Source: SYIM01 sp044359405 | GTDB taxonomy: Bacteria; Pseudomonadota; Gammaproteobacteria; Burkholderiales; Burkholderiaceae_E | Assembly (NCBI GenBank): GCA_044359405.1 | Contig: JBIKMC010000067.1 | Span: 1 to 13,735 of the forward strand | Reading direction: 5' to 3' | DNA: 13,735 bases | Shown here: positions 7,044-13,165 of the stretch, in pieces | Position numbering within the stretch: the stretch's first letter is position 1 | Layout: each line of letters opens with the position of its first letter | The notes under the pieces: generated by a model | Database searches by the model: none | What the model was told of the DNA's origin: nothing | What the model saw: only the letters and a program-made list of their open reading frames with translations | Position numbers and translations under genes: made by a program

Positions 7044-7922
7044 GTGACCAATCTGTCTGACTGGGTGGGTCGAACGCAGACTGCGACTGAGCACGCCGAT
7101 GCGCGTCTGATCCGTTGGGTGGCGGCGGCGCTTGATCGAAGCGATTTGCTTGACGCCCGCGACGGCACTCCGATTCCGCCCGGATGGCACTGGGTGTTTT
7201 TTGCAGCAATCGCTGCGCGCGCTGATTTGGGCCGCGATGGCCATCCCAAGCCAGGCGGCTTTCTGCCAGCCACTGGGCATCCGCGTCGCATGTGGGCGGG
7301 CAGCCGTTTGCGCTGGCATGGACAGGTGCGGGCGGGTAACAGCCTCAGGCGCGACTCCACCATCGTGTCCTGCACTGAAAAGGCTGGTCGAACGGGTAGC
7401 ATGGTGCTGGTCACGGTGGCGCACCGTCTGCATGCTGACGAACATCTGGTGCTTGAAGAAGAGCACGACATCGTCTACCGGGACGAGGCCGGCACTGATG
7501 AGATCGCAGCGTTGGCCGCACTGGCTGTGCGCGCGCGCAGCGGCCAGGCGCAACCCGAACGGGAGGGCTCATTCAATCGTGTCATCCAGCCCGATCCGAC
7601 GCTTTTGTTTCGATATTCAGCGGCCACCTTCAATGGCCACCGCATTCACTATGACCGTGAGTACGCAGCGCAGGCCGAAGGTTATCCAGGACTGGTTGTG
7701 CACGGGCCGCTACTGGCAACTCTGTTGCTTGACTTTATCGAGCGTACGGTGGCGCCGGGCCGCGCGCTGCGTGAGTTCAGCTTTCGTGCAAAACGCCCCA
7801 CGTTCGATATTTCGCCGTTTGGCCTGCATGCGCAGGCGCCCGATGCGAAGGGCGCGCTTGAACTTTGGACCACCAATAATGTGGGTGAAGTGGGGCTTGA
7901 GGCGAAAGCTGCGCTCAGCTAA
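7044..7922 (+). CDS. Two-hotdog MaoC/HTD2-like acyl-CoA hydratase (mesaconyl/itaconyl-CoA hydratase type)
   Basis: The predicted protein has 292 residues with two hotdog domains. The N-terminal domain (to about residue 150) has GHPRRMWAGSRLRW and an EEEHDIVYRD end. The C-terminal domain carries the hydratase motif TFNGHRIHYDREYA, with His199, His202 and Asp204, followed by GYPGLVVHGPLLATLL. This architecture matches the HTD2/FAS1-like dehydratases and the mesaconyl-C4-CoA and itaconyl-CoA hydratases, which add water across the double bond of enoyl-CoAs. The GTG start at 7044 has a strong Shine-Dalgarno (GAAGGA, 7031-7036) that overlaps the stop of the acyl-CoA dehydrogenase gene, so the two are almost certainly one operon. 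Dehydrogenase plus hydratase gives two consecutive beta-oxidation-like steps. The CaiB-type CoA-transferase often found with such genes is absent here. Confidence 0.82.
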   Translation: MTNLSDWVGRTQTATEHADARLIRWVAAALDRSDLLDARDGTPIPPGWHWVFFAAIAARADLGRDGHPKPGGFLPATGHPRRMWAGSRLRWHGQVRAGNSLRRDSTIVSCTEKAGRTGSMVLVTVAHRLHADEHLVLEEEHDIVYRDEAGTDEIAALAALAVRARSGQAQPEREGSFNRVIQPDPTLLFRYSAATFNGHRIHYDREYAAQAEGYPGLVVHGPLLATLLLDFIERTVAPGRALREFSFRAKRPTFDISPFGLHAQAPDAKGALELWTTNNVGEVGLEAKAALS

Positions 7923-7929
7923 TTGGATT

Positions 7930-7934
7930 GGAGG
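7930..7934 (+). promoter_or_regulatory. Strong Shine-Dalgarno for the S8 protease gene
   Basis: GGAGG lies six bases before the ATG at 7941. It fixes the start and rules out the upstream in-frame TTG at 7923. It also begins eight bases after the hydratase stop codon, so read-through from the operon upstream is possible. Confidence 0.7.
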
Positions 7935-7940
7935 CCGCGT

Positions 7941-9614
7941 ATGGCATCGCTGACCCAGTCTAAAGGTGTGCAGGGCAACTGGTCTGGCCTGCGTGCGCTT
8001 GCTCTGGCGTCCTCCATTCTGACGCTGGCCGCTTGCGGTGGCGGTGGTGGCGGTATTAACGACATGCCGCTGCTTCGCGCTGAAGACAGCCCCGTCGTGG
8101 CGGCTCAGGTTGATGAGCTGATGCCTGCCGACGAAGAAGAACGGGTGGCGGTGTTTGTCGATGTGACTGATTCGGTACCAGCCAGTGCCGCTGCGGTTGA
8201 GCATGAATCCGCGGGCATTGCACAGGTCCAGGCGAAATTTCTGGCACAGCTGTATAGCTTGTCGCAACCTGGAGTTATTGCGGCCAATAGCCCAGCCGCG
8301 TGTTCGGCCACCGATTTGACCAAGCGTATCGCTGACGCGATTCTGCCCCGGTCGGCAGCGGCTGTAAGACTCGAACTCAGTGCCTGCGAGCTTAAGCTGC
8401 TGCCCCGGCTCACATCGGTTCGCGGTGTGCACGCCGATATTCCGATGTCGACTCAGGGCGCGGTCGATACACCAGCGCTCGCGCTTGCCGTACGGCGTTC
8501 CTTCGACGGTGTGTCAGCCTGGCCTTTATTGGGCGCCTCGCGGCTCGACGGCGCGGGCACTGTCATTGCGGTGCTCGATACTGGGGTTGAGGATCGTCAC
8601 CCGGCTCTGGGTGCCAGCAAAGTCTTGCCGGGTGTCTGTTTCTCAACGGCCAGTTATGCAGGCGCCTCATTCTGTCCCAACCAGCAGTCCAGCGATACCC
8701 AGTCCAAAGATGCAGGCAGAAGTTGCATCGATCGAATGGGAGGTCGATCGGCCGCCATCAATGCCGGCTGTGGGCATGGCACCGCCATGGCGGCGGCTGC
8801 GGCCGGTGACTACGCCAGTGTCACGGTCGATGGCGGTGGTGTGGCGCGTAGCGCTCAGATCTTGCCGGTACAGGTGTTCAGCCGCACCAGTCGCGGCACC
8901 ATCAGTGCCAGCTCGGGTGATCTGCTCAAGGCCATTGAATGGGTTACCGACGAGGCGGCCCGCCGGCGCTCGGCCGGCCAGTCGCCCATTGCCGCCCTCA
9001 ACATGAGTTTGGGCGGAGGTCTTTACGAAAGGGCCTGTGATGCTGATTTCGTGGGGGCAGTTTTCAAGCGGGCGTTTGCTGCACTGCGGGCGCAGGGTGT
9101 GGTGCCGGTCGTCGCGTCGGGCAACGATGGCAACCGAAGCGCGATCGCGTTTCCGGCCTGCGTCAGCAACACCCTGAGCGTGACGGCAGCCCGGTTTGAT
9201 TACAGTGCGCTGGCTTCCTATGCCAATCTCAGCGAGCAGGTAAAACTGGTGGCGATCGGCGGCGATGCTGGCGCAACCTATAAGCTGCCTGCTCTTTGCG
9301 TGGGCATGGGCTATGACTGCTGGGCGTCTGTCATGGGCACCTCGCCCGCGACGGCCCTGGCTTCAGGCGCTGCAGCGGCTCTGCGTTCGGTCAGGCCCGA
9401 TGCCAGTGCTGATGCGATAGAAGGCGCGCTGACGCGCAATCTATCCGGCGTGCAGTCCAGTGCCCTGACGCTGGGTGGCGATCCCGCCTTGCGTGTCTCG
9501 GCCTCGGCCTGGGCGCTCACCGGTACAGCGCCGGTCGCGCAGTCAACATCGGGTGATGCTGGTGCGGCGGGCGGGTCGGGTGGTGCCCCCCCCCCCCCCC
9601 AACCCGGCCAATAG
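7941..9614 (+). CDS. Subtilisin-type (S8) serine protease lipoprotein, reading frame cut short at a poly-C tract
   Basis: As written the product has 557 residues. The N terminus is a lipoprotein signal with lipobox LAAC (Cys32) followed by six glycines, so the protein is probably anchored in the outer membrane. Residues from about 50 to 190 look like an I9-type inhibitory propeptide (RVAVFVDVTDS, VRGVHAD). The catalytic domain has Asp213 in AVLDTGVEDRHP, His279 in CGHGTAMA, oxyanion Asn395 in ASGNDGN and Ser468 in MGTSPATA, so the triad is complete. More than ten cysteines suggest several disulfides. After the domain comes a Gly/Ala/Pro linker encoded across 15 C residues; the frame then stops at 9612. 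With 14 Cs it would continue into the domain at 9601-9963, giving 673 residues. With 16 Cs it stops soon after. Substrate unknown. Confidence 0.85.
   Translation: MASLTQSKGVQGNWSGLRALALASSILTLAACGGGGGGINDMPLLRAEDSPVVAAQVDELMPADEEERVAVFVDVTDSVPASAAAVEHESAGIAQVQAKFLAQLYSLSQPGVIAANSPAACSATDLTKRIADAILPRSAAAVRLELSACELKLLPRLTSVRGVHADIPMSTQGAVDTPALALAVRRSFDGVSAWPLLGASRLDGAGTVIAVLDTGVEDRHPALGASKVLPGVCFSTASYAGASFCPNQQSSDTQSKDAGRSCIDRMGGRSAAINAGCGHGTAMAAAAAGDYASVTVDGGGVARSAQILPVQVFSRTSRGTISASSGDLLKAIEWVTDEAARRRSAGQSPIAALNMSLGGGLYERACDADFVGAVFKRAFAALRAQGVVPVVASGNDGNRSAIAFPACVSNTLSVTAARFDYSALASYANLSEQVKLVAIGGDAGATYKLPALCVGMGYDCWASVMGTSPATALASGAAAALRSVRPDASADAIEGALTRNLSGVQSSALTLGGDPALRVSASAWALTGTAPVAQSTSGDAGAAGGSGGAPPPPQPGQ
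9586..9600 (+). repeat. Homopolymeric C15 tract inside a coding region
   Basis: Fifteen consecutive cytosines encode the Pro run of the linker in the S8 protease. Tracts of this length are prone to slipped-strand mispairing and typify phase-variable surface genes. They are also prone to sequencing and assembly length errors. Of the three possible frames, only lengths such as 14 or 17 join the protease to the downstream domain; 15 and 16 both end in stops within about 35 bases. Confidence 0.95.
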
Positions 9615-9963
9615 CCCAGCGATAACCCCCACCCCTGACCCTGCTGAGCCAACACCGGTTATGGCGCGTCGAATTCAGGTCTGCTTTTACAGTTTTGCAT
9701 CGTTCAGGGGCATTGCATCGTGTGCCATCGTTTCGCCGCAGACCGATCCTTTGGCTAAGGTCTACAACTATTTCGGGCTGGTCCGGTCCCTAAGCATTCG
9801 AGAACTTGATTCCGGTCGGGTTGCCAACGATGAGGTCGAGGTTACGCTTTACACCAGCAACAGCTCGCGCGACAGGGGCGTGTCTTATGTCCGAGAGAAT
9901 CCGACGATCAGCGGCAACTTCTTTGGAAGCTTTGTTCGATACGTGCGTATTGATCCGCTTTGA
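9601..9963 (+). CDS. Displaced C-terminal linker and betagamma-crystallin-like domain of the S8 protease
   Basis: This open stretch is in the frame that follows a one-base loss in the C-tract. It starts with a linker rich in Pro, Ala and Thr (NPANSPAITPTPDPAEPTP). A domain of about 100 residues follows, with two Greek-key-like halves: VCFYSFASFRGIASCAI with VRSLSIREL, and VEVTLYTSNSSRDRGVSYV with FVRYVRID. The aromatic-rich F-Y-S-F-x-S-F-R-G pattern and the repeated S-I-R/V-R-I edge strands resemble betagamma-crystallin/peptidase inhibitor I36-type domains of secreted bacterial proteins. It has no plausible independent start: the ATG at 9661 has no ribosome-binding site and the domain lacks its own signal peptide. 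The best reading is therefore a detached part of the protease. The stop codon lies 18 bases before the next gene. Confidence 0.65.
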   Translation, partial: NPANSPAITPTPDPAEPTPVMARRIQVCFYSFASFRGIASCAIVSPQTDPLAKVYNYFGLVRSLSIRELDSGRVANDEVEVTLYTSNSSRDRGVSYVRENPTISGNFFGSFVRYVRIDPL

Positions 9964-9980
9964 GCGCAGGCGGTAGGCCG

Positions 9981-10904
9981 ATGGCGCTTGTCAAATACGC
10001 GCTTGCCCTGTCGGCAGCCATGCTTGGCGGGTCGCTCATGGCGAACGCGGTCGGCGCCACTGACAAGGGTGGTCCCACTGAGCGTTCTGGCGCGCCGGTG
10101 AGCCCGGCCGCCGAAGCGGGCGGTGTGCCGACATCCACAGACACGTTTGAATCCAAAGGTGCGAGCGATTCCACTGGCGCGACCGGTGCGACCGAGTCCA
10201 CTGGCGCGACCGACTCCAATGAGATGACGCCCCAGGCGCCTTTACGGTGGTCACTCGTGGCCGGCTGGCAGCGCTACCGTGAGTCCGATATGCGGCTCAT
10301 CGGGCCATCAGCAGGTCTGCGGGTCGAGACGGTTGAAGGCGAGCTCGACTGGGGCGATGCCGAAGCCGAAGTACAAATAGGCCTGCTCAACTATGCCAGC
10401 CCCATCAGTGGTCGGCTCAACGGTATTCCCAGCTTGCACGGACGGGTGGCGCTTTGGTTGGGAAGTAGCCCCAGCGGCGCGTTACCCCGGTTGGGTCTGG
10501 CGGCGCAGAGTGAGTGGACTGACCTGCGTGGCATAACCGACCGCGGTGCCGAAGGTTATGAGCGACTTGGTGTCTCGCTGTGGCTACAGGCAGAGTGGCG
10601 GCTTACTTCAGAGGCTGAAGCCAAGGCCCGGGCCCCCCGTCTGGTGGCCTCTGCCCTCCTGATTGGACGGCAGCGCTCGTGGCTATCCCAGGTCAGCGCC
10701 CTGTATCCGGATATCACGAACCGACAGCGTCGCGGTGCCATGCTGAGACTGGAAGTACCTTGGTCTGCCGAAGGCTGGCGGGGACTTGTTTACGTTGGCT
10801 ATCGATATCTGGATGACTCTGATCTCCACCCGCTTCCGCTGGGCGGTTTTGTGTACGAACCCGCCTCGCGCACGATCAAGCTGGGGGCGTCAGTCGACTT
10901 GTAA
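9981..10904 (+). CDS. Predicted outer-membrane beta-barrel protein with a Ser/Thr/Gly-rich repeat linker
   Basis: From the ATG at 9981 the product has 307 residues. A signal peptide (basic KY then LALSAAMLGGSLMANA) is followed by about 50 low-complexity residues containing a nine-residue tandem repeat, GASDSTGAT and GATESTGAT. From about residue 85 the sequence alternates hydrophobic and polar residues in strand-length blocks (RWSLVAGWQRY, GRVALWLG, LGVSLWLQAEWRL, GLVYVGYRYLDD) and ends TIKLGASVDL. This is the pattern of a small beta-barrel of perhaps 8-10 strands in the outer membrane. The terminal residue is Leu rather than the usual Phe. No family was recognised. It starts 17 bases after the stop of the crystallin-like segment, so it is probably co-transcribed with the protease. 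A TTG at 9960 overlapping that stop is an alternative, less likely start. Confidence 0.65.
   Translation: MALVKYALALSAAMLGGSLMANAVGATDKGGPTERSGAPVSPAAEAGGVPTSTDTFESKGASDSTGATGATESTGATDSNEMTPQAPLRWSLVAGWQRYRESDMRLIGPSAGLRVETVEGELDWGDAEAEVQIGLLNYASPISGRLNGIPSLHGRVALWLGSSPSGALPRLGLAAQSEWTDLRGITDRGAEGYERLGVSLWLQAEWRLTSEAEAKARAPRLVASALLIGRQRSWLSQVSALYPDITNRQRRGAMLRLEVPWSAEGWRGLVYVGYRYLDDSDLHPLPLGGFVYEPASRTIKLGASVDL
10158..10211 (+). repeat. Two tandem 27-base units in the beta-barrel gene
   Basis: Units 10158-10184 and 10185-10211 are directly adjacent and differ at only two positions. They encode GASDSTGAT and GATESTGAT, and a third partial copy (DSNE) follows. Unit length is a multiple of three, so copy-number change would lengthen or shorten the linker without breaking the frame. 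Confidence 0.85.
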
Positions 10905-10943
10905 ACAGTGGCCTCCGATCGATTTCCAATCGGCCAGGGACCC

Positions 10944-10969
10944 GCTCGCACTGCACTGCTCTTGCGAGC
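10944..10969. terminator. Inverted repeat between convergent genes, weak terminator candidate
   Basis: GCTCGCA and TGCGAGC form a perfect seven-base-pair stem with a 12-base loop. It lies between the beta-barrel gene (ending 10904) and the convergent lipoprotein gene (ending 10981). A second, imperfect hairpin (TGGCC...GGCCA) precedes it at about 10909-10936. Location fits a shared terminator, but there is no T-run on either strand. Confidence 0.3.
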
Positions 10970-10980
10970 CGTATCGTGGC

Positions 10981-11715
10981 TTACTGCCGTCGCAGGCCGA
11001 TCAGCAGAGCCGAGCTTGAATCGGCGCTGACAAAGGCAAAATGTGCTCTTAACTGATCCGCAGACAGAGTCACAACACCGTCGAACGACGCAGAGGCACC
11101 GGCACAGATTTCGGTGACACGAGCATTCAACACGGCGCGCGCTTGCGGTCGCACGCTCACTGCACCGGAATAGGTACACCCGGTGGAACTGCGGCCCTCG
11201 ATCGCGCCGCTGGGGTTTAGGGTCCATTCAATGGCGACCACCCCATCACCGGTCAGCCCCCGCCATGGCCCAGCCAAGTCGGCAACAGACAGTGTGCTCT
11301 CGTACCGTGTTTGGTACGTCATTTGGAGCGCGTCGCTCGCGTCGGTTGAGGCATAGCGCAGCGATAGCGATGCCTGTGCCCGAGCGTCGGCGTTTAGCGA
11401 AACCAGGGTTTTGGCCGGCGGGCTGAATACATACCGACCAGCGCTGCCGGCAAAGACCGTACCCTGTGCGACAAGCCTGCCCTGCACCAGAGCCACGGGT
11501 TGATCATTTTGGGCCAGCACCAACCACACCGCACCCTCGGGCAGCACGACCGCTGACGCGGTAAGCCCGCTGCTGCCCGTGCCCTCCCAGATGCCCTGCG
11601 CCTGCGCGAGATCAGCCACGGTGGGTGTACCCGTGTCAGCGCCACCGCCACAGGCGGCCAGCATCAGGCATAGCGCAGACACGGCAACAGTCACCCTCGA
11701 AATGAACCCGCTCAT
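10981..11715 (-). CDS. Predicted lipoprotein with two beta-rich repeats, function unknown
   Basis: The predicted protein has 244 residues. The N terminus is a lipoprotein signal with lipobox LAAC (Cys22) followed by GGG. The mature part seems to hold two related beta-sheet units. The first begins AQGIWEGTGSSGLTASAVVL and the second LAGPWRGLTGDGVVAIEW. Each opens with a G-x-W-x-G motif, as in small calycin-like or lipoprotein barrels common in Burkholderiales. The second unit contains two cysteines (STGCTYSG and TEICAG) that could form a disulfide in the periplasm. There is no catalytic signature. The gene runs opposite to the protease and barrel genes and diverges from the trpD leader region. 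Its lipobox and glycine tether resemble those of the S8 protease, so the two may act in the same layer, but that is speculative. The ATG at 11715 has no strong ribosome-binding site. Confidence 0.72.
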   Translation of the reverse strand: MSGFISRVTVAVSALCLMLAACGGGADTGTPTVADLAQAQGIWEGTGSSGLTASAVVLPEGAVWLVLAQNDQPVALVQGRLVAQGTVFAGSAGRYVFSPPAKTLVSLNADARAQASLSLRYASTDASDALQMTYQTRYESTLSVADLAGPWRGLTGDGVVAIEWTLNPSGAIEGRSSTGCTYSGAVSVRPQARAVLNARVTEICAGASASFDGVVTLSADQLRAHFAFVSADSSSALLIGLRRQ

Positions 11716-11771
11716 GCCCGCAGCTTACAACGGTAGGATATTGAATTGGCCAAGGTAGTTCCCATCTCCGC

Positions 11772-11777
11772 TACAAT
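11772..11777 (+). promoter_or_regulatory. Candidate -10 element (TACAAT) for the trpDC transcript
   Basis: TACAAT is close to consensus and sits seven bases before the ATG of the short ORF at 11785. No convincing -35 at 16-18 bases was found; TTGAAT (11741) and TTGGCC (11746) are too far away. It is the best promoter candidate in the gap before trpD, which is separated from the genes upstream by a convergent lipoprotein gene. Confidence 0.4.
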
Positions 11778-11784
11778 CTGGGCC

Positions 11785-11916
11785 ATGCCATCTCGCCCCA
11801 CAGCCCGCCGTACGTTCACGCTCGCCGCCTCAGGCCCAGCGCTGGGTTGGGGTTTTACGCGCGCCCTGGGTGAAGGGGCTGTCCTGCGCTGGCGTTGGCG
11901 CAAGCCTGCCATCTGA
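11785..11916 (+). CDS. Short ORF with three Trp codons, possible trp leader peptide
   Basis: This 43-codon ORF runs from an ATG placed where transcription from the TACAAT at 11772 would begin, so it could be leaderless. It contains one Trp in GWGF and two near the C terminus in LRWRWRKPAI, 163 bases before trpD. Leader peptides with clustered Trp codons control trp operons in enterobacteria and rhizobia, and the rhizobial trpL is itself leaderless (established knowledge). Against this, TGG is common by chance in GC-rich DNA, the ORF is long for a leader peptide, and no downstream terminator hairpin with a U-run is visible. Confidence 0.25.
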   Translation: MPSRPTARRTFTLAASGPALGWGFTRALGEGAVLRWRWRKPAI

Positions 11917-12068
11917 TCTGATCCCGTCGCGTGCGCCCGCGTTAGAGGCGCCCACTGTCGAATACCAAGCCTGGCCTGAATGGCGACGACCCTGAGGGTC
12001 ATTGATGTTGGTCAAGCTTGATTCGGCGATCCACAGAACAACCTGATCCAAGCCACTGCTGATCCATT

Positions 12069-12073
12069 GGGAG
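12069..12073 (+). promoter_or_regulatory. Shine-Dalgarno for trpD
   Basis: GGGAG lies six bases before the ATG at 12080 and supports that start. Confidence 0.7.
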
Positions 12074-12079
12074 TCCATC

Positions 12080-13111
12080 ATGTCCATTAATCCGCAAGAG
12101 GCGCTGCAGCGCGCCATCGAACATCGCGAAATCTTCCATGACGAAATGCTCAAATTGATGCGCGTGATCATGGGGGGCGAACTGTCGCCCGTCATGACGG
12201 CCGCCCTGCTGATGGGGCTGCGCGTGAAGAAAGAGACTATTGGCGAAATTACCGCCGCCGCGCAGGTCATGCGTGAATTCGCCAACAAGGTGGTGGTCGA
12301 CGGTGGCCCGCACTTCATCGACATCGTGGGCACTGGCGGCGACTCGTCGCACACCTTCAACATCTCAACCGCGTCCAGCTTTGTTGCCGTGGCTGCCGGT
12401 GCCAAGGTGGCCAAACATGGCAACCGTGGCGTGTCATCCAAGTCGGGCAGTGCCGACGCGCTGGAGGCACTGGGCGCCAACATCATGCTATCGCCCGAGC
12501 AGGTGGCCGAGTGCATCGAGGCTACCGGCATGGGCTTCATGTTTGCACCCAACCATCATCCGGCCATGAAGAACGTGGCGCCCGTGCGGCGCGAGCTGGG
12601 CGTGCGTACCATCTTCAATATTCTGGGTCCTCTGACCAACCCGGCTGACGCGCCCAATATCCTCATGGGCGTGTTTCACCCGGATCTGGTCGGCATACAG
12701 GTGCGCGCCATGGAGCGATTGGGCGCTCGCCATGCGCTCGTCGTGTATGGTCGTGACGGCATGGACGAAATTTCATTGGGCGCAGCCACCATGGTGGGCG
12801 AACTCAAGAATGGCGAAATTCTTGAGTACGACATTCATCCTGAAGACTTTGGTCTGTCTATGGTGAGCAATCGTGGGCTCAAGGTAAAAGATGCGGGCGA
12901 GTCCCGTGAGATGATTCTTGAGGCGCTCGACAACATCCCCGGAACACCGCGCGAAATCGTCATGTTTAACGCAGGTGCAGCCTTGTATGCCGCTGATCGA
13001 GCCGACAGCATTGCGGGCGGAATTGCGCTGGCCCGCGAGGCCATCGCCTCGGGTCATGCGCGCGCCAAGCTCGATGAGTGGGTGCAGTACACGCGGCGCT
13101 TTGCCGCCTGA
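12080..13111 (+). CDS. trpD: Anthranilate phosphoribosyltransferase
   Basis: The predicted protein has 343 residues, the normal length for stand-alone TrpD. It transfers the phosphoribosyl group of PRPP to anthranilate, the second step of the tryptophan branch, in the cytosol. The PRPP/Mg2+ motif GTGGD (84-88) is followed by the unbroken family block SSHTFNISTASS, AKHGNRGVSSKSGSADALE, and then ANHHPAMKNVAPVRRELGVRT, FNILGPLTNPA and GRDGMDEIS. The N-terminal helices (PQEALQRAIEHREIFHDEM) match the usual Burkholderiales form. trpC follows after 54 bases. trpG and trpE, which normally sit directly upstream in this order, are not in the window, so anthranilate must come from synthase subunits encoded elsewhere, or trpDC serve a reduced pathway. 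Confidence 0.96.
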   Translation: MSINPQEALQRAIEHREIFHDEMLKLMRVIMGGELSPVMTAALLMGLRVKKETIGEITAAAQVMREFANKVVVDGGPHFIDIVGTGGDSSHTFNISTASSFVAVAAGAKVAKHGNRGVSSKSGSADALEALGANIMLSPEQVAECIEATGMGFMFAPNHHPAMKNVAPVRRELGVRTIFNILGPLTNPADAPNILMGVFHPDLVGIQVRAMERLGARHALVVYGRDGMDEISLGAATMVGELKNGEILEYDIHPEDFGLSMVSNRGLKVKDAGESREMILEALDNIPGTPREIVMFNAGAALYAADRADSIAGGIALAREAIASGHARAKLDEWVQYTRRFAA

Positions 13112-13165
13112 GTCAAGGTGCCCAGCACATCACAGTCCGAGCCACCACACCGACAGGGTCCCCAG

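Larger units (their letters stand above)
11716..12079 (+). other. 364-base gap upstream of trpD; candidate leader region
   Basis: No protein gene with homology could be recognised between the lipoprotein start and trpD. The stretch contains a -10-like TACAAT, a short Trp-containing ORF, a small hairpin GACCC-TGA-GGGTC (11988-12000) and the palindrome TCAAGCTTGA (12012-12021). No recognisable piece of trpE or trpG was found, and no T-run that would mark an intrinsic attenuator. Confidence 0.5.

Noticed and set aside
6259..7209. Long minus-strand open frame (316 codons) across the acyl-CoA dehydrogenase and hydratase genes
   Set aside because: It is antisense to two clearly conserved genes, has no recognisable domain, and is a typical GC-rich shadow frame.
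7710..8432. Minus-strand open frame of 240 codons opposite the hydratase end and protease start
   Set aside because: It is a shadow of two plus-strand genes with good starts and motifs; its composition is Arg/Gln/His-rich with no domain.
9661..9963. Independent small gene starting at the ATG at 9661
   Set aside because: There is no ribosome-binding site or signal peptide, and the open frame extends upstream through a proline linker to the C-tract, which fits a detached protease C terminus better.
11917..12021. Rho-independent attenuator after the Trp-rich ORF
   Set aside because: The hairpin GACCC-TGA-GGGTC is followed by ATTGATGTTGG, with no T-run, and no competing antiterminator pairing could be traced by eye.
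12060..12088. Frame reading L-I-H-W-E-S-I-M-S just before trpD, resembling the FHPESIMS motif near the end of TrpG
   Set aside because: The similarity covers only about six residues and overlaps the trpD ribosome-binding site and start. No GATase nucleophile region or other TrpG sequence is found upstream, so chance is more likely than a trpG remnant.
11830..12552. Minus-strand open frame of 240 codons across the trpD leader and 5' part of trpD
   Set aside because: It is antisense to highly conserved trpD codons, is low-complexity in composition (Ser/Met/Ala-rich) and has no family resemblance.
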